Assembly (NCBI GenBank): GCA_037127315.1
Contig: JBBBDQ010000330.1
Span: 7,003,501-7,067,500 of the forward strand
Origin: Ascarosepion bandense
Taxonomy: Eukaryota > Mollusca > Cephalopoda > Sepiida > Sepiidae
Direction: 5' to 3'
Length of the DNA stretch: 64,000 nucleotides
Part shown: piece after piece, positions 21,776 to 32,670 of the stretch
How positions within the stretch are numbered: the first letter of the stretch is position 1
How the letters are laid out: the number at the start of each line of letters is the position of its first letter
Made by a program: the position numbers and the translations under genes
The notes under the pieces: model-generated
Told to the model about the DNA's origin: nothing
Databases searched by the model: none
Seen by the model: the letters and a program-made list of their open reading frames with translations, nothing else

Positions 21776-22089
21776 CAGGCAGTTTAAGTGCCATATGTGA
21801 TACACGCTTCAGCGATCATGTCTCGAAAGAGACATGACTGACTGAGCAGAAGATTATCCCGCAGTAGATTGCCATTGCTTTCTGCGGTAGACTGGTTGCC
21901 AACCAAGGCTATAGAACCCAATCTGTCCTGTTATTTAACCCATAACTGGAAGGAAGACATGGATTAATACCTTTCCCAAGGGTATTTGCGCGTAAGTGAA
22001 TGCAATGAATTTAGCTGGAATTTGAACTTGGCTCCCCAATTTCTCGTTCCGAGCCGATATCCACTGCACCACAACGCATATCCTTCGCC
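21776..22089 (-). mobile_element. SINE-A copy, full length, with target duplication
   Basis: Flanked by the 11-bp duplication TATCCTAGTAT (21765-21775 and 22090-22100). Head, body, perfect terminal hairpin (21812-21831 region) and a short tail are all present. A relatively young insertion. Confidence 0.92.
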
Positions 22090-22117
22090 TATCCTAGTAT
22101 AAATATCCCAAACCAAA

Positions 22118-22375
22118 ATATGGCAATTTTCTAAGCATAGCCTAGATGTAAAACAAGGCCAAAAGTATAGGCACACGGTGAGGATCAAACTCACAATTCA
22201 GTTGTATTTGATCTAGCTATACAAGTTTGATAATAATTGTACCACAATTGCCCAAATTATTTCCTAAGTGTAGCTCAGATATGGCACAAGGCCAAAAGTA
22301 CAGTGCAGATTAAGTTGTAATTAATCTGACAAGTTAATCTTGTTAACCATTACATCATATCAAAGTGTCAGTGTA
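22118..22375 (-). mobile_element. two tandem SINE-I copies
   Basis: Two units (about 22118-22255 and 22258-22375) share the 3' block TTTTGGCCTTGTTTTACATC / TTTTGGCCTTGTGCCATATC. The first has a B-box-like GAGTTTGATCCTC. tRNA-type SINE fragments in the same orientation. Confidence 0.5.
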
Positions 22376-23410
22376 CAACTAAAATGTGATATGAAGACAT
22401 GTGTCTAGCATATTAAGTTTACTTCATTTCTTACACTTACAACAATTAGGGAGAGTATTTCAAAGAATTTAACAGGTCTAATCACAGGTTTACTATTGCA
22501 CACTCTTAATTCTATCAAATTTCAATCAATATGTCACAATATTTTTCTTTATTTTGAAATTATTAGTAAAAAAACTTTTGTCATAAACCATACGGACCAT
22601 TGGTAACATAATTTGTAATAAATCTCTTTGGTTTAAATTACCTTAAAATATGTTTAAAATGTTTAGACATCAATTATTATTAACTATTATTACTTATTAC
22701 TATTAAATTATTACTTATTAACTATTATTAATTATTATTATTAGTTTAGATGTTAATTATTAAATTGCTAAATATCCTCAGAGATTCCTTAGTTTGTTAT
22801 GTCAATTAGATTTGGTAAGAATTTTAATATAAAAAAAAATGACAACTGTTTATAATACTACTTAGTTATAGTTATACATGGTCTTAAAATCTACTAGGAG
22901 TTATGATTCGATCCTTGGCTACCAGGACTGGTGTTGGATCATTGGATTCTCTTCTAGTACTTGTTGGTTCTCTCACTTGGTTTTGCCAAGATGACATTGT
23001 GTGGTGCTGTTAAGCAGCTATAAAGACAGGACACTTCCTGTCTTCTTTCTCTCTTTTCCTTTTAGCATGCAGTAATAGCAACAACAACTGGGACCTTGTT
23101 CTGGGTCCAAGGATATCTTTCGCCTTAGAGTCTGAACTTTCACACAGACAATTCATGATTGTTAACTTAACATCTCTTTTTTTTTTTAAAAAAAACAAAA
23201 AAAAAGAAGCATACCAGCGTATTTTCTCTTTGTTCCTGTCACATAAAAACATGTAAAAATATCACTTTGTTGAAATTATCCTCCATTTTCTAGCATCCAA
23301 CAATTATGTATGTAAATTTTGGTTGCCATTGCTTTTAGTCCAATGTGAAGCAGTATGGCAACACACTCCAAGAATAAGGATTTATCAAGAATTGACATGC
23401 AGTGTTTTAT
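22376..23410. other. unassigned AT-rich sequence with ATT-rich tract
   Basis: An imperfect (TTA)n tract lies at about 22672-22760. A minus-strand 80-codon frame at 23010-23252 is not recognised. Confidence 0.5.
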
Positions 23411-23521
23411 TGCTTAGCCAAATTAAAAAAAAAAAAAAACTTATTGAGACTAATTAGAAGAATAGGATAATTATTGTAATTAATACTTATTTCTATGATG
23501 ACACTGACTAATGATTGCCCT
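23411..23521. repeat. 110-bp duplicated segment, copy 1
   Basis: Almost identical to 25777-25884, including the internal poly-A. I recognise no element family in it. Confidence 0.9.
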
Positions 23522-24939
23522 TCTTTGTATGCCCCTAAGATTCAAGTAGAGGGAGCCTATATGGCCTCGCACTGAGAAATGAGAGAAAAGGCAATTTAAA
23601 TATGAAAAACCAATGAAACAGAAAATAAACACTTTATTTCAAGAACTGAATTTTTATTTTACTCTTTGACTGAATGCTCATTGCACCCTCTGCATCCTCT
23701 TTTGAACACTACTACCCTAATATTCATCAGATCTTTTCAAAGATCCACTAAAGTGTTAACGTTCTTCCGAGCATTTCATAAAGCTCTTTCAGATACAGAA
23801 AAATAAATAAAAACTGTTACTTTATTCATATTTTATTTACCAATCTTTTATTTTCTAATAGATTTTAAATACTTAGATCAAACAAAATTGAAAATAGCAA
23901 AAGAATTTTTTTTTTATGATAAAAACTATTTTAATATGGCTAATGCTATATTACCTTGCAACTGAAAACGATTTCAATTTTTAAAAACATTTGGTGTCTA
24001 TTTAAACATTACGCTTTACAATGCTTACCTCGTTATTCATCTTTTCCATCTCACAAAGTGAATAGACTGTTACATTACATAAAAGTGAAGACTTAAAATT
24101 TATTCAAGTACACCTTCAAGCTGACTTTAAGTGTCTCTATGAATGCATAGAGAAATAGTTTTGTAAATTAGTTCAAATAGCCTTTGATAACTTGTGTACA
24201 TTCTGTTCATTTTCTTTTTAATCCATGTTCAATAATATAAAGAACTTCTTTTTGGCTACATAAATTTTTTTTTCTACTAAATGTCTTTACTTTTTATTGA
24301 TTTACATTTCATCAGTCATGTCTGGTGATTTTTAGTTTATATGTTTTTATTAGTTTTAATCTTATCCATAAGAAAATATCTATATGTGAATATACATACT
24401 TTTTTTTTTTTTGTTCCATACTTAAACTGATTCCGATTGAATCAGGAGTATATCCAAGTTTCTTTAAATAAATTTTGAAATGATTTGATCATAATTATTA
24501 ATTTTTTTTAACTGGAAAAAGAAAAAAAAATACTTGTAAAATTTAATGAATGCAAGACAGAACTTGATTATAAAAATGTAAAAATGTTTTAATTCGTTCA
24601 TTTTCTATAAGGACAATTATGAATATCAATTTCAGTTTTTATTGTTCATTTTTAGTGAATTTTTTTTTGTCATCTTTTTTTGCTGCCTTTATCACAACAC
24701 CAAGAGCTTTTTTTTTTGCTTAACATTTTACAACCATTAAGCAAGCAGCAGAGATCGAAAATAAAGCTGCTGCTTCCATTCCAACAATATTCAAATTAAT
24801 GTCCCTTCTCCTTGAAAGCATGTCTGAGACAACACTTCAAAAATGTAACTCTGAAAGCTAACCAGGAAATGTCATTAAAATTACAACCTCACAATCATTG
24901 AATTGGGAATATATGAAATAATTTTAAATTGATTGAATT
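23522..24939. other. unassigned AT-rich sequence
   Basis: Very T-rich with many short homopolymers; no supported feature. Confidence 0.5.
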
Positions 24940-25063
24940 TTTTAGATAAAGCATTATCATTAAATGTTTACAAATTTTTTTTTGTTTTTTTTTTGCCCCT
25001 TATAAATGGGCAACAAAAATAAGAAAAACTGGTAAACATTTAATGATAATGCTTTATCTAAAA
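24940..25063. repeat. foldback: perfect 32-bp inverted repeat, 60-base loop
   Basis: 24940-24971 (starting TTTTAGATAAAGCATTATCA) is perfectly complementary to 25032-25063. A small GCCC...GGGC hairpin sits in the loop. This suggests a recent foldback or a miniature inverted-repeat insertion. Confidence 0.95.
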
Positions 25064-25776
25064 GTAGTAGTCACAGATATAATAGCCTTAAATTTTCTGA
25101 ATTTATTTGATGAAGATCATTAAATTTCAATGATTTTTTTTGTTTTACATATGTTGCTTCTTTACAAAATATATTGATGAATAATTCAATAGATTTTTGT
25201 ATCAGAATCAAAATTCAAAATGCAGGGTTCATATGATACATGAATATTAAGACAATTTTGAATTACTTGTATTAATGAATCAAATATGGTTTCACATATA
25301 TAACTAGCAGGTACTTATTTGTCATAGAAAACAACATTTTTATTCATCCTGAAGCAGATTACAATAGCCAAGTCTGTTGTTTCCTAAAATTGACTTAACA
25401 AGGAATTCTACAAACTGAAAACCTTTCCATGCAGATTAAAATGAATCTCAACAGAACATAATTAGTATAATTTATATTTTAATATAATATCTGGTTTATA
25501 TATATATATATATATCTGTAAATTCAGATAAAACTTAGCAGGGAAATAGCCATTTTCAATATGTCAGTTTAAGACGGGCATTTTCAACCTCTTATAAACA
25601 AAGAAATAACGAGAGAATTCTAAGCCTAGAGGTTAGCTCTAGTAAAGGAAAGGGTTGGGAGGTATTTGTTCTTATAGGGTTAAGCTAGTGGGATTTTAGT
25701 AGTAATTTCTTCCTTGGTAGTGGGAGGTATGTGGCCTGCCCCTTGAGTGAGTAGGGGTAGGTGGTGGGGAAGTAAC
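25064..25776. other. unassigned sequence
   Basis: Short TA run at 25498-25515 and a GGT/GGG-rich stretch at 25650-25770; no gene seen. Confidence 0.45.
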
Positions 25777-25884
25777 TGCTTAGCCAAATTTTAAAAAAAA
25801 AAACTTATTGTGACTAATTAGAAGAATAGGATAATTATTGCAATTAGTACTTATTTCTATGATGACACTGACTAATGATTGCCC
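25777..25884. repeat. 110-bp duplicated segment, copy 2
   Basis: Same orientation and about 2.37 kb downstream of copy 1. It differs by only a few bases and A-run length. Confidence 0.9.
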
Positions 25885-26599
25885 TGTGTGTGTGTGGAGG
25901 TGTGTGATGCTATATGCAGACAGTTTGGTGCAACCCTCTGGATTTAATAATTTTTATATCCTTTGATAAAATCAACTTTTACTATGCTCAGATAGTGAAG
26001 CTATTTAACCCATTAATGCATGGTATCCAGTTTTTATAGAGACAGGGTTACATAAAATTTAGAATCTTATCAGCTTTATGATTACCATGGTCAATTAGGC
26101 AAAAGAAAGATAAAATTTAAAGGAAAATTTATGCAGTAAAGGGTTAATTAGTAATTATTAATGAACATATGATAAATCCCTTCAGGAAGGGTAAAGTCTC
26201 TGGCCTGAAGTGATCTACCAAATTAATTTTGGAAAAAGATGCAACCTTCAATTTTTAGGCGATTCTTCGAAATCCATATGGTGACCCTAAAATCTATTTA
26301 ATTTCATCATTATATCATAATCCTTATAAAACTTTGGTGATTCAAGAGTCATGTGACATCTGTCCTTCGGACTCTGATGAGTTCTTGTCAATTAAAAGCC
26401 CCCCACCACCCAGTAAAGAATCTAATCCATCAAAGTTTTTTGATGAATTGATGGTTATTTCACATTTGTTTATTCTTTTTTAAAGAAATAATCTACCATC
26501 TGTAAAACTCAATGACTTTAATTTTTAAAGATTTATTTTAGAATTATATAATTTATCTTAAGGGAAAAGAATGATAACAATTCCTAATGATACAATAGA
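25885..26599. other. unassigned sequence
   Basis: GT-rich stretch at 25885-25905, otherwise featureless. Confidence 0.45.
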
Positions 26600-27080
26600 A
26601 ATGAGACAATTCACTCCAAGAAAGGAAATAAAGACACTAAGATGCAAGAGGTTACTGAGAGTGAAAGAGTCTGGAAAACCAAAAAAATAAAAGAAAAAGA
26701 AAAACATTAAGAAGAGAAGACAATAAAAGAACAGGTTCAAGGAAACAGATGACAATTTGACATTGCATTTAAGTTTTTGAAGATAAAAGTAGACTGGAAA
26801 GCAAGAAGCTATAATGAAGTTTCACAAATAAGAAGTGTGAGAAAAAAAACTTAGTGTAGAACTCATGATTACATCTAGCAATTTCAACTATGAAATGATG
26901 AGGCCTAAGTGCCAGTCTGGTACTGTGCATAAATTTGTAAAAATGCAGTAGCAAAGAGAAAAGTTTATCAGAACAACTACCATGAAAATATTTATAGAAA
27001 AAGCATAGGAAAGTGGCTGAAACTGAGATGCCAGGTCAGGACTAATAACATTGCAGATTTTTTGTTGGCTTATAACAGAT
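26600..27080 (-). pseudogene. LINE-1 C-terminal fragment, decayed
   Basis: On the minus strand it keeps the KYFHG-type, STRLALRPHHFIVEIARC-like (26769-26954) and 3' UTR segments. A purine-rich expansion lies at 26680-26730. Confidence 0.65.
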
Positions 27081-27156
27081 AGAAATTCTTAAATAGACAG
27101 CAATAAATATATTGTATGAGAATTCTAGTATAACTTTTTTGTTAGAAATATTTACA

Positions 27157-28640
27157 TTTTTTTTTTAATCATTTCACCCCGAGCAAGGCAGAAATGCCAC
27201 TGATGAGCTGGGGGCTACATAACTGTAAAAAGATTAATTAGAAAAGAGTGAGGAGTACAAACTAGTTAGAAAGGAACAATAGAAAGCTGAGAATGCAGGT
27301 GCAATGACAGATACATAGGTGGAGAGAAAGGGAAGGATATACAGGGGTGGGGAGAGAGAGCTAGAGTCCAGTGGTTAATAGATGAGTATTGACATTGCAT
27401 TTAAATTTCTGGAGGTTGTAGCCATCAGGAAAGCAAGAATATGGGAGTGAGTTCCACAGGCGGGAAGTGCAGGAGAAGAAGCTGCAGGAGTAGAATTGTC
27501 ATCTGCATTTGGCTAACCTAACTGTGAATGGGTGAGACCCAGTTGCCAATCTGGTTGCACGAGTAAACACAGGTTGCAGTGCCACCAGTGACTTAAGTTC
27601 ATCCGAGCAGAAACCATGAAAGTATTTATAGACCAGACAAAGGGAGGCCACATTTCGACGGTGGGGAAGTGGCTGCAGTTGAGCTGCCAGATCAGTACCT
27701 ATCACATTACAGACTCTCCTTTGGAGCCTGTCGAGAATACTGAGGAGAACAGCAGGGGCGCCTGACCATAAATGGCAGCAGTACTCCATGCACGGACAAA
27801 TGGTTGACTTGTATATATGCAGGATGGATTCAGGCGGAAAAAACATCCTGGATCGGCATAGTGACCCAACCTTCTTAGCAGTTGATTTAGCTATGGAATC
27901 AATATAGTGGTTCCATTTGATGTCCGAGGAGAGGGTAAGGCCAAGAAGACGTAGTGTGTTGCTCTCAGGGAGAATCACTTGGTCCATGCTTATGGGAGGC
28001 AGGAGAAGTTGCCTGTGATGGTTGACAGACAACAGTTTGGTCTTAGACGCATTGAAGTTGACAAGCCACTTCTTGCCCCAATTCACCACAGAGTGTAGAT
28101 CCCGTTCAAGGTCAGCAGTGAGATTATGTCTGTCCGCCATGACAGGTTTCTTACTGGTGAGTGAGTATATTGTGGTGTCATCTGCATAGATGCCTACTTG
28201 GGAAATGATCTCATCTGGGAGGTTGTTGATGAAAATAAGGAAGAGCTTCGGGCCCAGGATAGAACCCTGTGGGACACCAGCATTCATGCTGTAGGATGAA
28301 GAGGCATGCCCATTCAAAACGACCTTCATTTTGCGGTTATTTAAAAAAGATTGGATTAGGTCAAGCAGACAACCAGTAATACCATAACCCCGTAGCTTGC
28401 ATAGGAGGCTAGAGTGCCAAACCCTGTCAAAAGCCTTGGTGATGTCCAGAGCAACTGCGCAAGCCTCGTCAGACTCATCAAGGGCCTGGAGCATGTACTC
28501 CGTTACAGTTGTTAGCAAGTCGGCCATGGACCTGGCAAAGTGGAAGCCATATTGCCTGTCAGAGAAGTGGGCAGTAAGATGGGCAGTAAGATGTTGGACT
28601 ATTTCAGCATTGATTATGGCCTCGAATACTTTCCCGATTT
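27157..28640 (-). mobile_element. LINE-1 copy, best preserved in window, 5'-truncated
   Basis: The minus strand begins in the RT domain at about 28640 and ends in ...CCTTGCTCGGGGTGAAATGATT plus an A run (27157-27170). The 3' UTR is about 340 bp (27157-27498), pyrimidine-rich on the sense strand, and closely matches the UTR of the copy at 30084-30742. The 5' truncation point gives way to A-rich flanking sequence. Such truncation is typical of target-primed reverse transcription. Confidence 0.9.
27499..28638 (-). CDS. LINE-1 reverse transcriptase C-terminal two thirds
   Basis: About 380 real residues of a non-LTR retrotransposon RT; the first dozen codons of the open frame (28639-28674) are flanking DNA. 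Motifs in order: GKVFEAIINAE; a FSDRQYGFHFARS region; ALDITKAFDRVWH (palm, first catalytic Asp); GVPQGSILGP (motif B); IYADDTTIYS (YADD catalytic pair); then LVNFNASKTKLLSVNHHRQ and KWNHYIDSIAKSTAKKVGSL. The C-terminal extension includes CHLWSGAPAVLL and ASLCLVYKYFHGFCSDEL. The frame ends early: after AKCR the codon is TGA where the 30.1-kb copy has CGA, and the sense beyond it continues for about 50 codons. CR1/L2/jockey-like by feel; the clade is not decided. The missing 5' half makes it non-autonomous. Confidence 0.88.
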   Translation of the reverse strand: MGKVFEAIINAEIVQHLTAHLTAHFSDRQYGFHFARSMADLLTTVTEYMLQALDESDEACAVALDITKAFDRVWHSSLLCKLRGYGITGCLLDLIQSFLNNRKMKVVLNGHASSSYSMNAGVPQGSILGPKLFLIFINNLPDEIISQVGIYADDTTIYSLTSKKPVMADRHNLTADLERDLHSVVNWGKKWLVNFNASKTKLLSVNHHRQLLLPPISMDQVILPESNTLRLLGLTLSSDIKWNHYIDSIAKSTAKKVGSLCRSRMFFPPESILHIYKSTICPCMEYCCHLWSGAPAVLLSILDRLQRRVCNVIGTDLAAQLQPLPHRRNVASLCLVYKYFHGFCSDELKSLVALQPVFTRATRLATGSHPFTVRLAKCR

Positions 28641-28689
28641 TTTTCACAAAAAATATCTTATGTAACCAAGTCATAATTAGAGCCTGAAA

Positions 28690-28994
28690 TCAGTGACATT
28701 TTACTATTACTTACTTAGTTACTGCATTTTGATCACCATTTCCATTGTGAAAACTGGCAGAATTTTGCAAGCTGTCAAAGCTTCACACATTGACAAAGGT
28801 TTAACACATCCCACTTCCAAAGTGCCTCACCTTCTGCAAGCAAACTGTCACCAAGACCAAAGTAATAACACCAACTGTATTCACCAACCATTCCTTAGAG
28901 TCACCCTATATGTCCAAGGCATACTAATTTGTCAGCACATCCACAGCTATTCAAAATTGTCACTAGTGTCCCATGTGTTAATCAAACCCCTAAA
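28690..28994. other. unassigned, slightly GC-richer sequence
   Basis: The open frame at 28693-29094 runs into a SINE-C and is not a recognised protein. Confidence 0.4.
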
Positions 28995-29298
28995 CAAACT
29001 AGTATCCTCATCTTTGTTATTGTTCTCACAATGTTCTAGTCGTTCCTCGTCAGGCATATTTAATCCAGGCAACCTTCATGGAATTTTGAACTGAACCCTT
29101 TATTTAATCAACAGTGGTAGATCATTCTTGCTCCACAGTTCATGTCTAGGGGCATCTTGTTTAGTTCTTACTTTTAGTACTGCTCAGTTATTGTGCACCT
29201 TCTTTCCACAGAGTTCAAATACACACTGTCTGACCCAAGGATTGAACTCATAATTACTGTGTCACCAAATTCACAAACCAATGCTTTAATCCACTAGG
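28995..29298 (-). mobile_element. SINE-C copy with tRNA-like head
   Basis: On the minus strand: CCTAGTGGATTAAAGCATTG, a B-box-like GAGTTCAATCCTTGGG, a middle with ACATGAACTGTGGAGCAAGA, AATAAAGGGTTCAGTTCAAA, then CCTGACGAGGAACGAC..GAACATTGTGAGAACAA. A plus-strand tail piece of the same family is joined at its head (29303-29343). Confidence 0.7.
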
Positions 29299-29302
29299 TT
29301 GA

Positions 29303-29343
29303 AATGTTTTGATAACAACAAATATGAGGACAATAGTCTATTC
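29303..29343 (+). mobile_element. SINE-C tail piece, inverted
   Basis: TTGAAATGTTTTGATAACAA then GAGGACAATAGTC, which is the family's 3' end on the plus strand. It is joined head-to-head with 28995-29298. Confidence 0.55.
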
Positions 29344-29344
29344 T

Positions 29345-29513
29345 TATTCTTGCTCCACTGTTTATGTCTTGGGGCATCTTGTTTAGTTTTTGTTTAGTAC
29401 TGCTCAGTTATTGTCACCCTGGTTTCCACTGAGTTCAAATATACACTGTCTAATTCAAGGATTGAACTCATAATTACTGCCACCAAATTGATGAACCGAC
29501 ATTTTATTCTACT
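29345..29513 (-). mobile_element. second SINE-C copy, tail missing
   Basis: Matches the head and middle of 28995-29298 in the same orientation. It is followed at its head by another plus-strand tail piece (29518-29560), repeating the same architecture. Confidence 0.6.
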
Positions 29514-29517
29514 TGGC

Positions 29518-29560
29518 TGAAATGTTGTTATAACAACAAATATGATGACAATAATCCATT
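29518..29560 (+). mobile_element. SINE-C tail piece, inverted
   Basis: GCTGAAATGTTGTTATAACA then GATGACAATAATCC, the plus-strand 3' end of the family. Confidence 0.5.
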
Positions 29561-29685
29561 GTTCTTATCTTAACTAATTCCCATTGATTGCTATTTTCTT
29601 TAAAAACAAAAAAAAACGCATAAAAACTAAATCATGTTGAAGAAATGCTGTCTTGAGATATAAATTCAAAGAAAAAAAGAAATTA

Positions 29686-29892
29686 ATTCACACAGTAGAT
29701 AGACTAAACTATCACCCGGTTCACACTCCACCCTCGTCTATTGAACAGGTGAAGAGGCTCATCCCTTGTTTCCTGTTTAGGATGCGGTTTCCGGTTTTCT
29801 CTTTTCCAATCTTTTCACTCCTATGTAGCCCCCTGCACATCAGTGTTGTTACTGCCTTGCTCGGGGTGATATGATTAAAAAAAAAAAAAATT
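29686..29892 (+). mobile_element. SINE-G: short element carrying the LINE-1 3' terminus
   Basis: Starts AGTAGATAGACTAAACTATC, has GGTTCACACTCC (B-box-like), a unique ~130-bp head/body, then the LINE-1 3' terminus (CTGCACATCAGTG..., GCCTTGCTCGGGGTGATATG) and poly-A. A second copy at 32818-33020 starts at exactly the same base. This suggests a defined element using LINE-1 for retroposition. Confidence 0.7.
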
Positions 29893-30083
29893 TTAGATAC
29901 AGCTTTCAATTCAATCCTTCAGAATTATTCTATCAAGAAATATAAAAAATTTATACCAAAATTTTCTCTTTAAAAAAAAAAAAAAAAAAATCAATTTAGT
30001 ATGTAAATTTCTCTAAACTTTCTTTACTTTTTACATGTGGACTGACATCCTCTTGATTTCAGCAGTTGTGCCTTCCAGCCACC
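29893..30083. other. unassigned sequence with A-runs
   Basis: Contains poly-A at 29972-29990; nothing else is recognised. Confidence 0.4.
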
Positions 30084-30742
30084 ATCAACCATCCGACGTG
30101 CATGGAGTACTGCTGCCATTTATGGTCAGGTGCCCCTGCCGTTCTCCTCAGTGTTCTTGACAAGCTCCAAAGGAGAGTCTGTAATGTGATAGGTACTGAT
30201 CTGGTGACTCGACTGCAGCCACTTTCCCATCGTCGAAATGTGGCCTCCCTCTGTCTCTTCTATAAATACTTTCATGGCTTCTGCTCGGATGAGCTTAAGT
30301 CACTGATGCCTCCTCAACAGGTGTTTACCCGTGCAACCAGACTGGCAACTGGGTCCCACCCATTCACAGTCAGGTTAGCCAAATGCAGACGACAATTCTA
30401 CTCCTGCAGCTTCCTCTCTCGCACTTCCCACCTGTGGAACTCACTCCCGTATTCTTGCTTTCCTGACGGCTACAACCTCCAGAAATTTAAATGCAAAGTT
30501 AATACTCATCTACTAACCACTGGACTCTAGCTCTCTCCCCTCCCCTGTATAACCCTCACTTTCTCTCTGCCTATGTATCTGTCATTGCACCTGCTTTCTC
30601 AGCTTTCTATTGTTCCTTTCTAACTAGCTTGTACTCCTCACTCTTTTCTAATTAATCTTTTTACATTTATGTAACCTCCTGCACATCAGTGGCGTTTCTG
30701 CCTTGCTCGGGGTGAAATGATTAAAAAAAAAAAAAAAAAAAG
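30084..30742 (+). mobile_element. LINE-1 copy, 5'-truncated, with poly-A
   Basis: Sense copy of the last ~148 codons, 3' UTR and A19 tail (30722-30741). The frame (30084-30530) starts at the MEYCCHLWSGAPAVLL motif, passes LQRRVCNVIGTDL, the CLFYKYFHGFCSDELKSL region, TRATRLATGSHPFTVRLAKC and SHLWNSLPYSCFPDGYNLQK, and stops after LLTTGL. It is the only copy here with an uninterrupted C-terminus and so defines the true stop. It is very similar to the 27.2-28.6 kb copy. Confidence 0.9.
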
Positions 30743-30844
30743 TGTATATCAATTCAAGTAATCTACAGAAAATTTCAAATTCAACTCTTTAATCTACAGG
30801 GATAGACTTTTTTGTTTCCTTGCCCATGTCTAGTAATATCTTAT

Positions 30845-30960
30845 CTACTTATTCTTAGTATAGCCGAGTCTAAGTACACACTGCTCAGTCCAGAGATTGA
30901 ACTCACAATTACTAGGTCACCAAATTCACAAATCAACACCTAAATCCTGTCGGGCAATTC
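30845..30960 (-). mobile_element. SINE-C head fragment
   Basis: Minus-strand head with GAGTTCAATCTCTGG and the GTGTGTACTTAGAC middle motif. The tail is lost. Confidence 0.5.
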
Positions 30961-31289
30961 TCTGCAGAGAACCTGGAGCTTTAAGCCTAACCTGCCTGCT
31001 GGTTAGTGCTACTGCAGCTGTCATACTCAACTGTACTCACTGAATCTAAACTTTTAAAGTATAAATGGAAACACTCAACTGGCTTGGAAAACAAAACTAT
31101 GGATTAACATAATCAACTACTGAAATATTTTCAAACAAGATCCTTCTTTTGCTGTTTTATAACATGAATAGTGAGTAGGTGGGATACTACATTAACTGAT
31201 GGTTTCATACACATGAGCTCACCTGACTTAAAACCTAGAAATTGACAATTACACATATTACATATAAATGTATTTGTGTGTATATATCT
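30961..31289. other. unassigned sequence
   Basis: No gene or repeat was recognised. Confidence 0.4.
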
Positions 31290-31547
31290 CAAGTCATAAT
31301 CATCGTTTAATGTCTGTTTCTATGCTAGCATGATTTGGATGGGGTTTTCTTGATGGCTCTTTTTCAGGCTACCTAATTTGTGTAAAACCTGACTGTAATC
31401 TCAACTTCTTTAAATCATCTTTGATAAGCTGGATCCATGATTTACATGATCTACCTATCCTTCTTTGGCTGTCAACCTCAAAAAACCTACAATTCGTGAC
31501 CAAGTTTTCTATGTCTATTCTCTTAATGTGCCTAAACCATCTAAGTC
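31290..31547 (-). pseudogene. LINE-3 C-terminal fragment
   Basis: On the minus strand it reads LRWFRHIKRIDIENLV, then RRIGRSCKSWIQLIKDDLKK. This is the C-terminal tail typical of a non-LTR element encoding RLRWFGHVKR and GRPxxxWxD motifs. It belongs with 32112-32420; two later insertions separate the pieces. Confidence 0.65.
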
Positions 31548-31750
31548 TTTTTTTTTTTTTTAATAATCATATCGCCTCAGGCAAAGATTTTACTGTCACT
31601 GTTTTGCAGGGTGTTACATAGGAGGAAAGTTATAAGAAAGAGTGACAGGTTATAGGGGGTGTCAGGAAGTGGGTAAGAGAAGGATGAGAATACTGATGAA
31701 AGTAGAGTGAATGGAGAAAGGAGCATGAGATAGATGATTTGATGTATAAT
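31548..31750 (-). mobile_element. LINE-1 3' tail inserted in LINE-3
   Basis: Starts with a T14 run (poly-A of a minus insertion), AATCATATCGCCTCAGGC and a GCAGGGTGTTACATAGGAGG 3' UTR. Heavily 5'-truncated. Confidence 0.6.
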
Positions 31751-31768
31751 ATCTGTTATACTGGCAAT

Positions 31769-32080
31769 CAGTCAGTCAGTTAAGTGCCATACGTGATACA
31801 CGCGTGGGCGATCATGTCTCGAAAAAGACATGACTGACTGAGCAGAAGATTATCCCACAGTCAGTTGCCATTGCTTTCTGCAGTAGACTGGTTGCCGACC
31901 AAGGCTATAGAACCCAATCTGTCCTGTTATTTAACCCATAACTGGAAGGAAGAGATGGATTAATACCTTTCCCAAGGGTATCTGCACGTAAGTGAATGCA
32001 ATGAATTCAGCTGGAATCGAACTCAGCTTCCCGATTTCTCTTTCTGAGCTGATATCCAATGCACCACAACGCACATCCGG
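31769..32080 (-). mobile_element. SINE-A copy with target duplication and 5' extension
   Basis: Duplication ATACTGGCAAT at 31758-31768 and 32102-32112. The element's usual 5' end (GGATGTGCGTTGTGG) is followed by about 21 extra bases before the duplication, so this copy carries a non-standard 5' extension. Head, body and the terminal hairpin are well kept. Confidence 0.9.
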
Positions 32081-32111
32081 AGAGATGAGTCGGCTGGGAA
32101 GATACTGGCAA

Positions 32112-32420
32112 TACCCAGCCTATTTCTTAACACTGATGATTTTCTATCCCTGAATTTGATATTGCACATCAGTTCAAGCAATTCTGCTAATATCAAATTC
32201 CTTAAGTAACCAGGTTTCACTACCATACAGCATAACTTCTCACACAAACTGTACATAGCTTTCCTTTCATCCTATGCAAAAATACTCAAGAGGTTAGAAC
32301 AGCCAAAAGTTCCCTTAATTTTTTCAAACCTGATCTTACATGAGATATTGAACTTGCTTCTGTGGATCCACCTGAACTTAACATGTCATCAAGATAGTAA
32401 AATTAATCAACAACCTCATC
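32112..32420 (-). pseudogene. LINE-3 internal fragment
   Basis: On the minus strand: a YYLDDMLSSGGSTEAS-like stretch, an ERKAMYSLCEKLCCMV segment (homologous to the KIYKACVQSVLVYGSE region of such elements), and KFRDRKSSVLRNRLGI. This is the region just after the RT palm of a non-LTR element; decayed. Confidence 0.65.
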
Positions 32421-32670
32421 CTCAACATTATAATATAATTATACACATTATAATTACATTATATACATTATAATCTCAAGTTATAACATGCTAATAATTC
32501 ATTTGGCATCAAGAGTCAGCAGTTAAGGTGGCAGAGAATTCATAAACTTTTTTTTCAATATTGCTGGTTCACCATATCATTTAACTGACATTTTTCTATT
32601 ATTATTGTCCCCCCACCATCATAACTGTTTTGCAGATGCGGAGTAGGCTACAAAGAGAGAGAGAAAGAGA
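32421..32670. other. unassigned sequence
   Basis: AT repeats and a GA run (32659-32672); no gene. Confidence 0.4.

Noticed and set aside
28693..29094. 133-codon plus-strand gene
   Set aside because: The second half reads through a SINE-C on the opposite strand; the first half has no recognisable motif.
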